In this document: piece after piece, positions 18,852-30,230 of the stretch
Layout of the letters: each line of letters begins with the position of its first letter
Numbering within the stretch: position 1 is the stretch's first letter
Source of the DNA: Eretmocerus hayati
Lineage: Eukaryota; Arthropoda; Insecta; Hymenoptera; Aphelinidae
Length of the DNA: 64,000 nt
NCBI GenBank assembly: GCA_029851415.1
Contig: CM056743.1
Location: 64,076,186-64,140,185, forward strand
Reading direction: 5' to 3'
Notes under the pieces: generated by a model
What the model saw: the letters and a program-made list of their open reading frames with translations, nothing else
What the model was told of the DNA's origin: nothing
The model's database searches: none
Program-made: the position numbers and the translations under genes

Positions 18852-21062
18852 TTGAAACATGATGAAGCAATTAACCAAGTTGATAATATTATGGAGAGTG
18901 CCGGAAATAAAACAATTGAAGTGAATTTTATTGACTCAGACAATGATCAGGATATTGATGAAATTCCAAGGAGTCTGCGAGATGACGTTGAAAATTTCGA
19001 AGTAGGAGATTTAGTTGAAATTGATATGGGGTATTTTGAAAATTTCTCTGCTGAAAAGCTTGTTGAACAGAGAGAAACAAGATTTGACAAAGAGAATTTT
19101 AGAGAGAATTCGGAGACATTGAATTTTTGGAGCACATGTGATCATTGTCACGCTAATTTTAAGATGGGAGATGATGAGAATTTGATTTTATTTGAGAGTT
19201 TATGTGAAGAATGCAAAATTGAGGTTCATAGCGAATTAGAGGAAGATATTGAAATTGGAGTGTTGAATTTGTCAAATAAATTAACGGATTCGGAAACTGA
19301 GCACGAGATCAGGTATCTTCAAGTAGAGGAGATGGACAAAAAGATACTCAAGGGGAGTAATAATGTTGATGCGAGTCTAGACGATGATTTTGTAGGAATT
19401 CAGGAGATAGTCTTTGGCTTATCCGCAGTGGAAGTACTGACTTGCAGAAACCTATTTGACTGCCATAACGGCTATGAAAGTTTTGAGAGTCACGGATTCA
19501 AGAATTATAAGGATCCGGTGGAAATAGGATCTAGTAGTCTAAATGAGGGTCAAGAGGAATCCTCGGAAAATGATGTTATGAAAAATTCGGAGGAATATAT
19601 TGAAACGTATTTAAGGTCAAATCGGATGATAGATGAAGCAGCGGAAGGAAAATTTTCGATACCTCGTACCATAAGGGACGAGATTGAAAGGAGAAATGGA
19701 ATGAAATCAAGGATCAACTCAAACAAACTCTTGACGGATTTTAATCAACGTATTCAACAAACGCAAGGCTTTCTGAATAACAAAGTCATGAATTGCATTG
19801 ACGATGAACCCTATCACTGCGATGACTACAATGATTGGTGTTCCACAGAATATTCAAAACAACCTGAGTTAACCCAGAAACGTAATCATTTTATAATTTC
19901 ATCGGTAAATTACGTAAGGAATGATGTACCGCCTCGTACGGAAACAAAAACCACTCAAAGGTTTGGACCAAGAGAATTGGAAGTCCTTCTCGAAGAAATT
20001 TTAGGATCCACTAACGGTCGAAAATCGAATCGAAGGAACCCTCTTGAGTCATCGAAAATAGTTTTGAGATGCATCAGAGACGATTCAAGTGAAAGTGATT
20101 TGAAATGGTTTGAGATTATGAAGGCCTCCTGTATGGAAATTTTGCTAAGAGCGAGTACGGCGTCATCAGTACATGCAGATGAATTAGGACACTTTACATC
20201 ATTCAGGTTACTCATAGTTTTGAATCGCCGTGGTATACATCCGAACTTCTGTTTTCTATTCGAGAATTTTGGATCACGTGAAGAAGTTATCGTCTCATGT
20301 ATGAGAAGTTTTAGTAATCAAGTAATTGCGCCTATCGAAAGAACAACACTGATGCCTAAACATTCATCTCCACATAGTGTTTGGAATAACTCGAAGGTTG
20401 AATATCGAGAATCAACCAACTGTACGTTTCCTTCCAAAAGGGGAAAAGCTGATAGAGTTATCGGGCTCGAGCTGCCCTTAGACAGAATTTCAGGATTGTC
20501 AGCTTCGAGTGGCTCATCTCATCAAAAAGGAATTGAAGATAGCAGTAACTCCAAAAAGAAACATATTCGTCTACCTTGCGATCAGGAACTTACACTTGTT
20601 ACTACGACATTTGATAACAAAATATTAGGAATAGCTGAATCAGAATCTGATAATAATGGAGTTGCTTCAATAACCCTGGAAGAAATACAGAATCACCACA
20701 ACGGATCGTGTGAAGTGGAACTTGACTTCCAAAAATCCAGTGACGCTATTAGATGGTTTGAAAAGCTCATCCGGAGACCTTCACAATTCTTTGATAAATT
20801 GTTAAGCATAATGGTCATCTTCATTTTTTTATGCGATTCATATTTCCACCAATTGGAAGATTATAAGTCTAGCATGCTTCGAATGACCTGTGTTACCGCA
20901 ATCATGACAAGTATATTGTTATCAACGCCCCTCAGAACGACACTTTTCCTGACCATTTGCTGTGGAAGATTCGGTGAAATCCGTTTGAGACACGGAAACC
21001 CTGTTTTATATAAATATGAGGGAGCAGTGGCTTGCGTAAAATTGAAAGGAGGACGGAACTGA
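18852..21062 (+). CDS. Long uncharacterised ORF in the pol frame after protease
   Basis: This 736-codon open frame (first ATG at 18,891) continues the protease frame after three stops. I do not recognise it. The N-terminal half is acidic (many Glu/Asp). It contains a four-Cys cluster (CDHCHANF and, 20-odd residues on, CEECKIEV) that could bind zinc. The middle is rich in Ser/Arg. The last 90 residues have a hydrophobic stretch (LLSIMVIFIFLCDSYF) and another near ILLSTPLRTTLFLTICC. There are no RT motifs (no YxDD). It may be an enlarged PR-RT linker, or sequence brought in when RT was lost. It is the only long intact frame in this decayed provirus. Confidence 0.55.
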   Translation: MKHDEAINQVDNIMESAGNKTIEVNFIDSDNDQDIDEIPRSLRDDVENFEVGDLVEIDMGYFENFSAEKLVEQRETRFDKENFRENSETLNFWSTCDHCHANFKMGDDENLILFESLCEECKIEVHSELEEDIEIGVLNLSNKLTDSETEHEIRYLQVEEMDKKILKGSNNVDASLDDDFVGIQEIVFGLSAVEVLTCRNLFDCHNGYESFESHGFKNYKDPVEIGSSSLNEGQEESSENDVMKNSEEYIETYLRSNRMIDEAAEGKFSIPRTIRDEIERRNGMKSRINSNKLLTDFNQRIQQTQGFLNNKVMNCIDDEPYHCDDYNDWCSTEYSKQPELTQKRNHFIISSVNYVRNDVPPRTETKTTQRFGPRELEVLLEEILGSTNGRKSNRRNPLESSKIVLRCIRDDSSESDLKWFEIMKASCMEILLRASTASSVHADELGHFTSFRLLIVLNRRGIHPNFCFLFENFGSREEVIVSCMRSFSNQVIAPIERTTLMPKHSSPHSVWNNSKVEYRESTNCTFPSKRGKADRVIGLELPLDRISGLSASSGSSHQKGIEDSSNSKKKHIRLPCDQELTLVTTTFDNKILGIAESESDNNGVASITLEEIQNHHNGSCEVELDFQKSSDAIRWFEKLIRRPSQFFDKLLSIMVIFIFLCDSYFHQLEDYKSSMLRMTCVTAIMTSILLSTPLRTTLFLTICCGRFGEIRLRHGNPVLYKYEGAVACVKLKGGRN

Positions 21063-21218
21063 GAACTAACCTCCATTGCGATTACAACGAAACGTCATTC
21101 CATTCCAAGGCAAGGAAGCCTAATGAATGATCGAGAACACTACGTGGACTATGAACAAAGACACCTTAGCAAATTGCAATAGATAATGATAATAATAACA
21201 ACAATAGTAGAAATACAA

Positions 21219-21504
21219 GGACTCACTAGAGATCATTCAGTCTTATCTAAGCTTCGCACAAAACACTACTTTGATAGGAAAATATCTCCAAAGGTCTTCA
21301 AAATAGGGGATTATGTCATAGTTGCTAAAAGGAAGTAAAATACACAAATTCACCGATCAATACGAAGGTCTGTATCTGATCATTGGCATGATTAGGAAAA
21401 ACAACGCAAAAATCCAATTTGTAAGAGATAGGAATAAGACTAAGGTTGTACACGTGAATAGACTTAGTATATCTTACATCGAAGACCCAGATAATACTAA
21501 CTAA
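21219..21504 (+). pseudogene. pol: Integrase C-terminal domain remnant
   Basis: The segment HYFDRKISPKVFKIGDYV ends at TAA near 21,338. In another frame (21,322-21,504) the text resumes with FTDQYEGLYLIIGM and KVVHVNRLSISYI. Both align with the integrase tail of provirus 1 (EYYDRRINPKRF, HYTGPHRVLEV, KIVHMNRVRISHI). So the GPY/F region survives with one frameshift, while catalytic integrase, RNase H and RT are gone. It proves the gypsy origin of provirus 2. Confidence 0.85.
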
Positions 21505-21611
21505 TATTATCATATTGTATCCACAGAGATCAAGAGAATGAAAGAAAACACAGAGATCGTTTCATCAACGGTCTACTTGTCAAACTCTGCAACGAAATTT
21601 GAGGAAAAGAA

Positions 21612-22992
21612 ATGTCGATCTTCAGTCTTCAGATTGATTTTGAACGAGACCATGCAGTGCGGACATAACAAGGAGAGATAGTGGAGAGGATTGTTCGACA
21701 AGATCCAACGACGTTAAATCCAAGAGCGTATCAAACAATTCTTGGGAGGGCAGTCCGCTATCGGGATAGGTCTGTGTGCAAACTTCTGATCAATTTAGCA
21801 CCCAAAATTCAATCACTAAATCTCGTATGCATTTTTGGACGTTATTACAATAAAAAATGGTCTCGGTTGCTGAACTTCTAGTACGGAAAGGCGTAAACGT
21901 GAACGCACAAGGAAATACAGGAAGGACCATGTTATTATGGGCAATTAGATATAATCAAATCAATTTGACGCGATTATTGTTACAAAAGGGAGCTCAAGTG
22001 AACCATGCGGACGATCACGGTACAACTCCCATCTTAGAAGCAGCAGGAACAGCCAATGGAGAACTCATCTCAACTACTGATTAATTTTGGAGCGAAGTAC
22101 TTTGTACGTGATGGAGTGGAGCGAAATGCCTCACATCATTTGTCCTATCATGCCCGCGAGGAGAATGAACTTGCATTAAAACACCTACTGAATCTAGGAC
22201 TTGACGTCAATTCCACATATACCTTGGGAAATTCTCCACTCCATATGGCAATCATAACGGGGAAAAGAATCTTGCCAAAATTGTTGGTGGAAGGTGGCGC
22301 AAATGTCAACGTCAAGAATTATTTGGGTGAAACACCACTGATGGGTGCTGTAGAGTACCAACACCATTCCATGACTAAATACTTGATAAATGAAGGGGCC
22401 AAGTTGTAACAAACGCGAATTGATAACTGTGGATGTATTCATGTTGCTTACAACCATGGAAAAACCAAACAATTAACAACATTATTCAGAAACGGACCCA
22501 CTTTGGACCTCAACACCCTTCTTCTACCTGTGCCCAGTGCTCTCGCCAGAATGTAAAGAAATAACAAGAGAGATCGTGAAATCTGAAATTAGCGGAACCT
22601 TCATCTCTCCAATCGATAAAGATCTCCTCCTCTCAGAGACTAAACCGAAAAATCTCTACCAACATTTCAAACAAGAAATAGCCCGAATGCATGAGGAAAG
22701 GGTTCTCGTTAGTTACTCCTTATATAACTTACTCTTCGGTTCGGATCACTTACTTGCGACTCTATTTAAAAACAAAATGGTGATCAGTAAAATCGAAAAT
22801 ATGGAAATAAGTGCAACATTTCCCCTCTTGAATGAGGAGATACAACAAAAAATATGTAGGTGCTAGAAACTAAGGAAAAACTATGACAGAAGAGAAGAGG
22901 AATTAACCACAGTATTTAGAGACATACTGCCAGAACTTGTGGTCCAAAGAATAACCACTTTCCTAACAAATGTTGAAGTTTACCAATACTGA
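21612..22992 (+). pseudogene. Ankyrin-repeat protein with PRANC-like C-terminus, broken
   Basis: Ankyrin repeats are spread over three frames: a weak one after 21,681; 21,857-22,080 with LLVRKGVNVNAQGNTGRTML and LLQKGAQVNHADDHGTTPI; and 22,056-22,409 with LLNLGLDVNSTYTLGNSPLH and LVEGGANVNVKNYLGETPL. From 22,537 another frame gives a region like the PRANC (F-box-like) domain of poxviral, Wolbachia and parasitoid-wasp ankyrin proteins, with SYSLYNLLFGS, FPLLNEEIQQKI and LPELVVQRITTFL, cut by TAG at 22,864 and ending at 22,990. In poxviruses such proteins link targets to SCF ubiquitin ligases. An acceptor-like TTGTATCCACAG ends at 21,526. At least three frame changes and two stops make it a pseudogene. 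The PRANC call is by eye. Confidence 0.75.
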
Positions 22993-23054
22993 GAAGTGCT
23001 TCAACCATCGTTAACTTATATCAAGAATATAGGTATACAAGTCAAACGCGAGCG

Positions 23055-23747
23055 ATGCACATCAGCCGTATCATACTCTCATTAAGCGTCTTTTTATGCA
23101 CTATCGATTCCGAACTACATTACGAGGTAGAGCATCCCAACCATAACCCTGGGATTTTCTACCAACGGCTACACGACTTGAGAATATTCCAAGACGAATG
23201 AAGAATCACCCTTGTCTTAGACTTATTGATAGTTCAACAAACAATAGAAACATACAAGGATATACTTGGTAAAATTAGTGAGAGATGTTACGGTAGTGCA
23301 CAAATCTGTACATATAATGTACGTAGAGCAAGCAACTTGATCGCCGAAACAGAAGAACATTTGAATTCACTAAGCAGAATTTGTGCAGATTTCGAAAGAG
23401 CCATGGATCACATAGAAACCAAGAGGAAGGCCAAGTATTTAACCGTAATGAACAATAAAATGCAAGACCAAATATACCTGAAAGAAAATAAGACGATTAT
23501 CTACTCTAGCAACCTCGGAGACCTTAAGAAGAATTATGCAGATAACCGTACTCAAGTGAATCAACCTTTTGCAGAGATACAAGGATCAACGAGGTATTCC
23601 TCTGAAGATTCAGGAATACACTACGCCCTAAATACTCGCCAGATTCTGGATAAAATTTTCTATGGATTAGTCCTGTCCAACAGTATTTGCAACAAGGTGG
23701 AGGAAATTATCAACACCTCAAGGAAAATATTATACATGAACTACTGA
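23055..23747 (+). pseudogene. env: Errantivirus F-like Env remnant, N-terminal part
   Basis: From ATG 23,055 the frame gives a signal peptide (RIILSLSVFLCT), then NPGIFYQRLHDLRIF, the typical start of errantivirus Env (compare LPPYLGIYFDY in env-1 of provirus 1). TGA at 23,199-23,201 falls where the family normally has Trp. After it comes a Cys-containing helical region (ERCYGSAQICTYNV) up to TGA about 23,747. The second half of Env, including the Cys-rich C-terminal part and the membrane anchor, is missing, so the protein could not be membrane-bound even without the stop. Confidence 0.65.
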
Positions 23748-23804
23748 TATCCGAATCACAATTGAGCAGAGTGATTACGCACGTACAGAAATTGGCCCAC
23801 CAGC

Positions 23805-24281
23805 ATGCATCAAACTAAGGAAGATTTAGCCGAAGCAGGATTTTTCTACACTAACAGAGGCGATATAGTGTCATGTTTTCAATGCGGTGTTATTATACAG
23901 AAATGAGAACCCACAGACAAGGGATGGTTCGAACATGTCCGTTGGTTCCCTACCTGCGATTTTGTAAACAAGACAAAAGGACAACGTCTCATCAAAGAAA
24001 TTGTGAAACACCTCAATATGTTGGACAATGCACAAAGGGAGGAACTTTCGACCCCAGAACTATCTGAACCAACGACCGCAATCGATCTTCCGAACTCCCT
24101 CACCTGTAAAATCTGCTACGATAATAAAATGGAAATAGTATTAATGCCATGCAGCAATTGTATCGGATGCAGCCGATGTTCTATACAACTGGAAAGATAT
24201 AGTATCTATCGCAGTAGAATTGCACACTATTTGAGAATACCTATTCCAATTGAAATCAAAAGACTAACCAATCCAGATTAA
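23805..24281 (+). pseudogene. iap: Inhibitor-of-apoptosis (IAP) gene: BIR plus degenerate RING
   Basis: One frame from ATG 23,805 has DLAEAGFFYTNRGDIVSCFQ CG, the core of a BIR domain with its CX2C, followed after TGA 23,904-23,906 by WFEHVRWFPTC, which supplies the BIR His and final Cys. The stop falls where BIR domains have a conserved Trp. The N-terminal helix of the BIR is absent. The C-terminal RING begins CKICYDNKMEIVLMPC but has CSNC where IAPs have CGH, and the last C-P-x-C pair is lost. Family role: IAPs bind caspases and ubiquitinate targets; baculoviruses and other insect DNA viruses also carry them. Here it lies in sense orientation directly behind env within the provirus. An acceptor-like CACGTACAG ends at 23,788. 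Confidence 0.8.
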
Positions 24282-24466
24282 ACGAAGTAGTAAGCTGCCA
24301 TTCAACCGAACAACATAATAAAAATAACGCAAGATTCGCGTGCATGACCATTAGATATATGAGATATATGAAATAACCAACCTTAACTTGAATAATGCAT
24401 TTATCTCAGATTGGAAGATCAGGTTATCAATATCCTACCTCGTTATAATTGATGAGACTGATAATT

Positions 24467-24920
24467 TACCGCAAAATTGAAATTGTCACTTGGCATACAA
24501 AAAGAAAGAGAGAGTTGAGAAGATTGATTATTATTACAATGAATCATAATCATACATATTTTATATTTTGAGATTAGTAGTTTACCGCAAAATTGAAATT
24601 GTCATTTGACATAGAAAAAGAAAGAGAGTTGAGAAGACTTATTATTATTATTATAAATCATAATCATTCATATTGTATATTTTGAGATTAGTAGTTTACC
24701 GCAAAATTGAAATTGTCGTTTGACATACGAAGGGAAAGAGAGTTGATAAGACTTATTATTATCATGATAGATCATGATCATTCACATTCTATATTTTGAA
24801 ATTATTAGTTTATCGCGAAATCTAAATTTGTCATCCGACACACAAAAAGAGACAAAATTGAGAAGACTACTTAATATTCATAACTCGGAGACATTCTACT
24901 CTATACCTAAGTGAAAATTA
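24467..24920. repeat. 115-bp tandem repeat, four diverged copies, in the provirus 3' spacer
   Basis: TTACCGCAAAATTGAAATTG recurs at about 24,467, 24,583 and 24,697, with a diverged copy near 24,809. The rest of 24,282-25,523 is AT-rich non-coding sequence between IAP and the polypurine tract. Confidence 0.75.
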
Positions 24921-25523
24921 GATTATCCAAGAAAGTTAAGGAATTAACACTAAGCAGATGACCATCGGAGACGAGACTTTAATCGTAAGCTCAAAATCAA
25001 TAGTTAGAATTAAGATTAACAAATGCGAAATCTGAAGATGCTACCCACCAGTGCTGAGAAGATGCTACAGTAGACTGAATTTGAAGAAATATCTATATTT
25101 GTTACCTCTCGCCTGTTAAGAATATCGAATATAATCACATATTGACATCGTGACCAATTCCACGGGAAGGAATTGACACATATTATGTAGAAACATTTCC
25201 ATATATATAGATATATCAAATTACTAATACTTACTGTGACAGAAAAAGAAAATCACTCCAACTTCTAGTACATCCTAATAACATAATGATCTCATTTCTG
25301 TAAACCAATCTTAACCTGTATTACCACTATTACCTCATAATCTGCCTCGATGAATGACCGCAGAAGATGAAGATTGTATCGATAATCTTTGTTATCACAT
25401 ATTACAAAATAAGTAAGATCACTCAAATTATAAACGTATACCGAATGAATGATAGTAATGTTACACCCTCACTAATCTATTGTAACGAACATTGAGGTTA
25501 TTGAAACCTCAATGTCCGATCTT

Positions 25524-25534
25524 AAGGCGGGAGG
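25524..25534 (+). promoter_or_regulatory. Polypurine tract of provirus 2
   Basis: AAGGCGGGAGG lies directly against the 3' LTR start TGTGACGG, the expected position of the plus-strand primer. Confidence 0.85.
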
Positions 25535-28226
25535 TGTGACGGCTTCGCCTTATATATATATATATATATATATATAATACAATAAATACATATATCTATG
25601 TATTGTATTTGTAAGAGGTGTGAATGAATGTGTTTTGTTGCTTACGGGTTATGATGCGTGTTTTGAATGTGTATTAATGTGTAGTGTTTATTTACTATTT
25701 ATAATGCATGTTTTGAATATATACGGATGTATAATGCTTGTCCAAGAATTATATTGCGTATTTTGTATGAATATGAGAGTGTATGCGGGTATCGAATATG
25801 TGTAGGCGTATAATGCATTATATTGAATATATATGTGAGAATCGTGCGTGTTGACATATATATGAGTATAATGTATGTTTAAGCAAAGAATGGGCGAAGG
25901 AAAATGCGAGTGAAAGTAGAAAAGAGGTATCCATTAGGTGGAACTGATAAGCCACGGGACTGACCGAGTAGAAAGAGAGATAAGACAAATTGAATTCCAC
26001 ATAACTGACAGATGCTCATCATCTCGTTGCCAAGCCAAAACAAGTTCACATGTGTCGGTCTCTCTCATATTAGAGACGTGTTGTACTGATTCAATATGGA
26101 CCTGTTATATCAGGTAGCGTGTGTGGCCCCATTACTACCACAGTGTATATGTTGTATCCTTATCTATCAAAAATATGTCTCCAAGAAGCTACTTACCACA
26201 TACAAACATATGAACGGAAGACCACCACTACAATAGTAGTATCACGGACTACTAATACTACTTCTCTATAAGTAGTAGTACTGGAATTTTCTATGCTCTC
26301 CAGCCTTTAACCCTTCCACGATAAATCCCAATCATTCCAAAATCGAGTATAAAAACCCCTTGAAAAAGAGTGTAGTCAGTCAGTCTTCTGCACAGCATCA
26401 CCTAGGATAGTTCCCACGTTAGTCAGTTTTCCACAAGGCATCATCATGGACAGTTCCTACGTCAGTATCAATTTCCACCCAGGACCTCTAAATACTTTAA
26501 CAAGTGAGATCAAATTACGTGTAGTTACGAAAGATATCAAGTGCAACAAAGTGCAAGTTACGAGTGACAATTGAAAGAGTTACCCAGTATATCAATCTAA
26601 GCCAGCGAATATCTCATATTTCGAACACATAAGAATCATATCATGAGACCCGACTAAGTTTATCATTCGAAAATAAATTGGAGCTGGAGTGATATTGATT
26701 GATAATTTCTTTGACGAATCCAATAAACGACCATCGACATATATCAAGGTGAGCAACAAACTATTATAATTTTATCATTTCTATCAGTTACCACTGCTTG
26801 AGATTATCCAAGTATCATAGACACATATACATATACATATACATATTGACGACTACATAATAGTCGATCGTTGACTCATAATTTCGATTTCTGACACATT
26901 TTTGACTTTTGACTCATTTTTCAACTTTTACTCATATTTTTCACTTTTGACTCAATTTTCGACCTTGACTTATATTTTTCACTTTTGACTCAATTTTCGA
27001 CCTTGACTCACATTTTTCACTTTTGACTCATTTTTCGACCTTCACTCACATTTTTCACTTTTGACTCATTTTTTGACCTTGACTCATATTTTCACTTTTG
27101 ACCCATTTTTCGGCCTTGACTCGTATTTTCCACCATTGACTCATTTTTCGACCTTGACTCATATTTCCCGCTTTTGACTCATTTTTCGACCTTGACTCAT
27201 ATTTCCAACTTTTGACCAAATTTCATCTTTGACCCACCTTCTCACCCTCGGATCATATTTTGATATCTGAACCATAACTTCACATTTTTTATCATATTTT
27301 GACCTTCGTCTTACACCTTCAACATTTGGCCCAGTGATCCTCACCGTTAAACTTAATAATACTGGATTTAAACCATGCATAGGTGTACGTAAAGATACTC
27401 CTCCAATATTTTCGTTCCCCTAACTCCCGGAGGATATTAGCACAGCTAATGCCTTGAAACTAGGGATAACTCAACTAAGTCCGGAATCGTTGAATGCTCC
27501 TAAGACAGAGTTTGGTAGTATCGATTCAACCTCTAATCTTGTTCTTGTGCTTCGGTGCAATTGACTAGGTTGATCATACGTCCCTACTCTTAGATTTAGA
27601 ATAGAAGGAGGGTTGACAGATTCATTCTCTAATCTTGTTCTTGTGCTTCGGTGCATTTGACTAGACTGGCCAGACAATCCTTACCTTCATAAGTTAACTA
27701 CTCTTAGATTAAAATAGAAGGAGGGTTGACAGATTCAGTCTCTAATCTTGTTCTTGTGCTTCGGTGCAATTGACTAGACTGGTCAGACAATCCTTACCTT
27801 CATAAGTTAAATACTCTTAGATTAAAATAGAAGGAGGGTTGACAGATTCAGTCTCTAATCTTGTTCTCGTGCTTCGGTTCATCTGACTAGACTGGTCAGA
27901 CAATCCTTACCTTCATAAGTTAAGGGGGTTCGGAAGCTCTACTTTTACCGACCTAGGGGACCGCAAGTGAGCTGGGTCTGATGACTTATACATAACTAAA
28001 TGGCGTCTATTGCTGGACACTCAGATGCCAGACATAAGCAGAGATGAGTTTGTACCCATCTGTGTCACTGACTTGAAATGTCGATCCGTGCTCCTTACTT
28101 ACACACCGAAGTCTGTATTTTTAAAGTGAAGAGATTTTGAAGAAAATTTTCTCTTCTCTCACTTCACTCAACTTATACCACCGTCCACTCGCTCAAAATA
28201 TACAAACTGGTGGTGTTATGGTGACT

Positions 28227-28694
28227 CAGAAATTCTTGGCGCAGAAAACTGCTTGAATTTCTGATTCTATCACTCATCACTAAATTCTCGATTCAGGAGT
28301 TCTTATGGCAAAAATTGCTTGAACTCTGTTACTGTCCTTGAAATACTAATTCTGTAACTTGGCCTCAGGTTCTTGACTCAGAAATTCTTTACGCAGAAAA
28401 CTGCTTGAATTTCTGTTCTTGTCAGGTGGTGTAACAGTGACTCAGAAATTCTTGGTGCAGACAACTGCTTGAGTTTCTTTTTTGTCACTCGTCACTTAAT
28501 TCTTGGCTCAGTAGTTCTTATGGCAAAAATTGCTTGAACTCCGTTACTGCCCTTGAAATGTTGATTCTGTGACTTGATCTCCTCTTCTTGAGTCAGAAAT
28601 TCTTTGCGCAGAAAACTGCTTGAATTTCTGTTTTTGTCAGGTCGTATAACAGTTTCACAGAAATTCTTGGTGCAGACAACTGCTTGAATTTCTG
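28227..28694. repeat. Array of seven hairpins in the TTAA transposon
   Basis: Hairpins at about 28,227-28,263, 28,294-28,328, 28,379-28,415, 28,443-28,479, 28,509-28,543, 28,594-28,630 and 28,658-28,694. Most have outer arms CAGAAATTC/GAATTTCTG and inner arms GCAG/CTGC. The second and fifth have variant arms (AGTTC/GAACT outside, GGCAA/TTGCT-like inside). They sit in a larger unit of about 215 bp repeated roughly 2.5 times. Confidence 0.8.
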
Positions 28695-29000
28695 TTTCGG
28701 TCACTCGTCACTCAATTCTTGGCTCAAGTTTTCTTTTTTTCAGCTCTGTTACTGACCTTAAAATTCTAATTCTGTTTTTGTTGAGACGGGTACAGACTTC
28801 ATAAAATTCCAAAAGAATCTGAGGTTCCACTTCATTCAATTCATGATTTGGAACGGAATCTCTGACCTGAAATTTTCCCTCGAAGAAATATGGAGTAGAT
28901 CACTATTTTTTCATAATGAATTAGTCATGTGAAGAGTAAATCGGTAAGCTACATAGAATGTGAGTTTGTAGCCTTACAGTGATATTGGAGGAGAACTTAC

Positions 29001-30230
29001 GCATTAAAAACTGATAATATTGCAATTCCTCACCGACTTTCAAGTTCTGAAAAAGTATCCGCTGTGGCTCTAAATACTTTACAATTGAGTTCGATAACAG
29101 TATTGGACCTTGCACGAGTACTTTTTCCAAGTTACACCTGTACAAAAGTATAATTAGTATTAGTATCGTGATTAGTATTGGAAAATTGACTCATGAAACA
29201 TTACCTTCAATAGAGTCTAAAGGATTCCGAAATTGCAACTTTCTAAGCATAATCTTTAGGAAAATTAAAGTTATCCTTAAAAATTTCACATTTTCTTCAC
29301 GTCAAAATCTGTGTGAAAGTCACAAATTCTACCTCATCAACAAATGTGAGAATCATCTGATATCTGGAAATTTCCAGGATCTAGAATCCGTTGATAAAGG
29401 AAGAACAGTTGAGCTTTGTATATCAAATTGGGTTTCTTCCATCGATGAAGCGTGCCATCATCAACAGACAAACATTTGACAGTATTAACTAGTTGGTAAT
29501 CAGGAGTGGAAATTAATTCACACCAGTTGACAGAAGTGAGTCCTCGTCATTTTGAAACTCATTTGTTGTTAGAACCTGGAAAATGCAAATACTCGGTTAT
29601 GGTTCCCTTCAAAAAATCTTGAAATGTAGACGAGAAAGGTAAATCTTTCAGAGCAACACATCTTACAAGGTTGTATGATCCTGGAAACAGCGTGTATTGG
29701 GAAGAAGGGAGCAAAATAGGTCAGCTTACTGTGGGCAAAAGTCCATGTACGGCCAGAAGTCAACACGGTTGATTGAATCCTGACACCACCTGGAAGTAGA
29801 AATTCCCATCAAGTTTTTTTATCAAATCATGATACATAATAGGGCGTTGGCATGGTTGACTCCCCATATGATTCAAGACTACGGCAGGATTAAAAAATTC
29901 TAATTTTTCATAGCCTAATTATCAATTTTGGAGTTTTTATACAAATAAGTATAGAAAAATTGTCATTATCGTATAACGATCAGAAAAATCTCACCAATTG
30001 ACGGCAGTACATCATTTCAAGATATTGGTCCACTCACTGTATTTTATGTGAGTCTACCTGCAGAAGGTCGCACCTTGTCTGATGAGACAACCTTACCGCG
30101 TAGAGCTTCAAATTCTCCAATACTGCTCAAAATGAATCAATGGATCCGCGAGAGTGTGGATCTGATCTTTCAGAAGCTCTGTATAAATGACATGGCCGAA
30201 GCGTAGAATTCTCTTTACAACTGCGGGGTT
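29001..30230 (-). pseudogene. Exon-like pieces of an unidentified gene inside the TTAA transposon
   Basis: On the minus strand, an exon candidate at 30,230-30,097 lies between acceptor TTTCCAG and donor CGGTAAGG, with a frame containing ILRFGHVIYTELLKDQIH that stops before the donor. Another at 29,137-29,001 lies between acceptor TTGTACAG and a strong donor GTAAGT, with a frame containing KVLVQGPILLSNSIVKYL. The frames do not join cleanly. I do not recognise a family. It may be a captured gene fragment or a decayed cargo gene. The rest of the transposon (28,700-31,197) shows no further coding sequence I can defend. Confidence 0.3.

Noticed and set aside
18852..21062. The long ORF as a reverse transcriptase
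   Set aside because: No YxDD box, no LPxG/FG..NAPA-type motifs, and no RNase H motifs are present anywhere in it.
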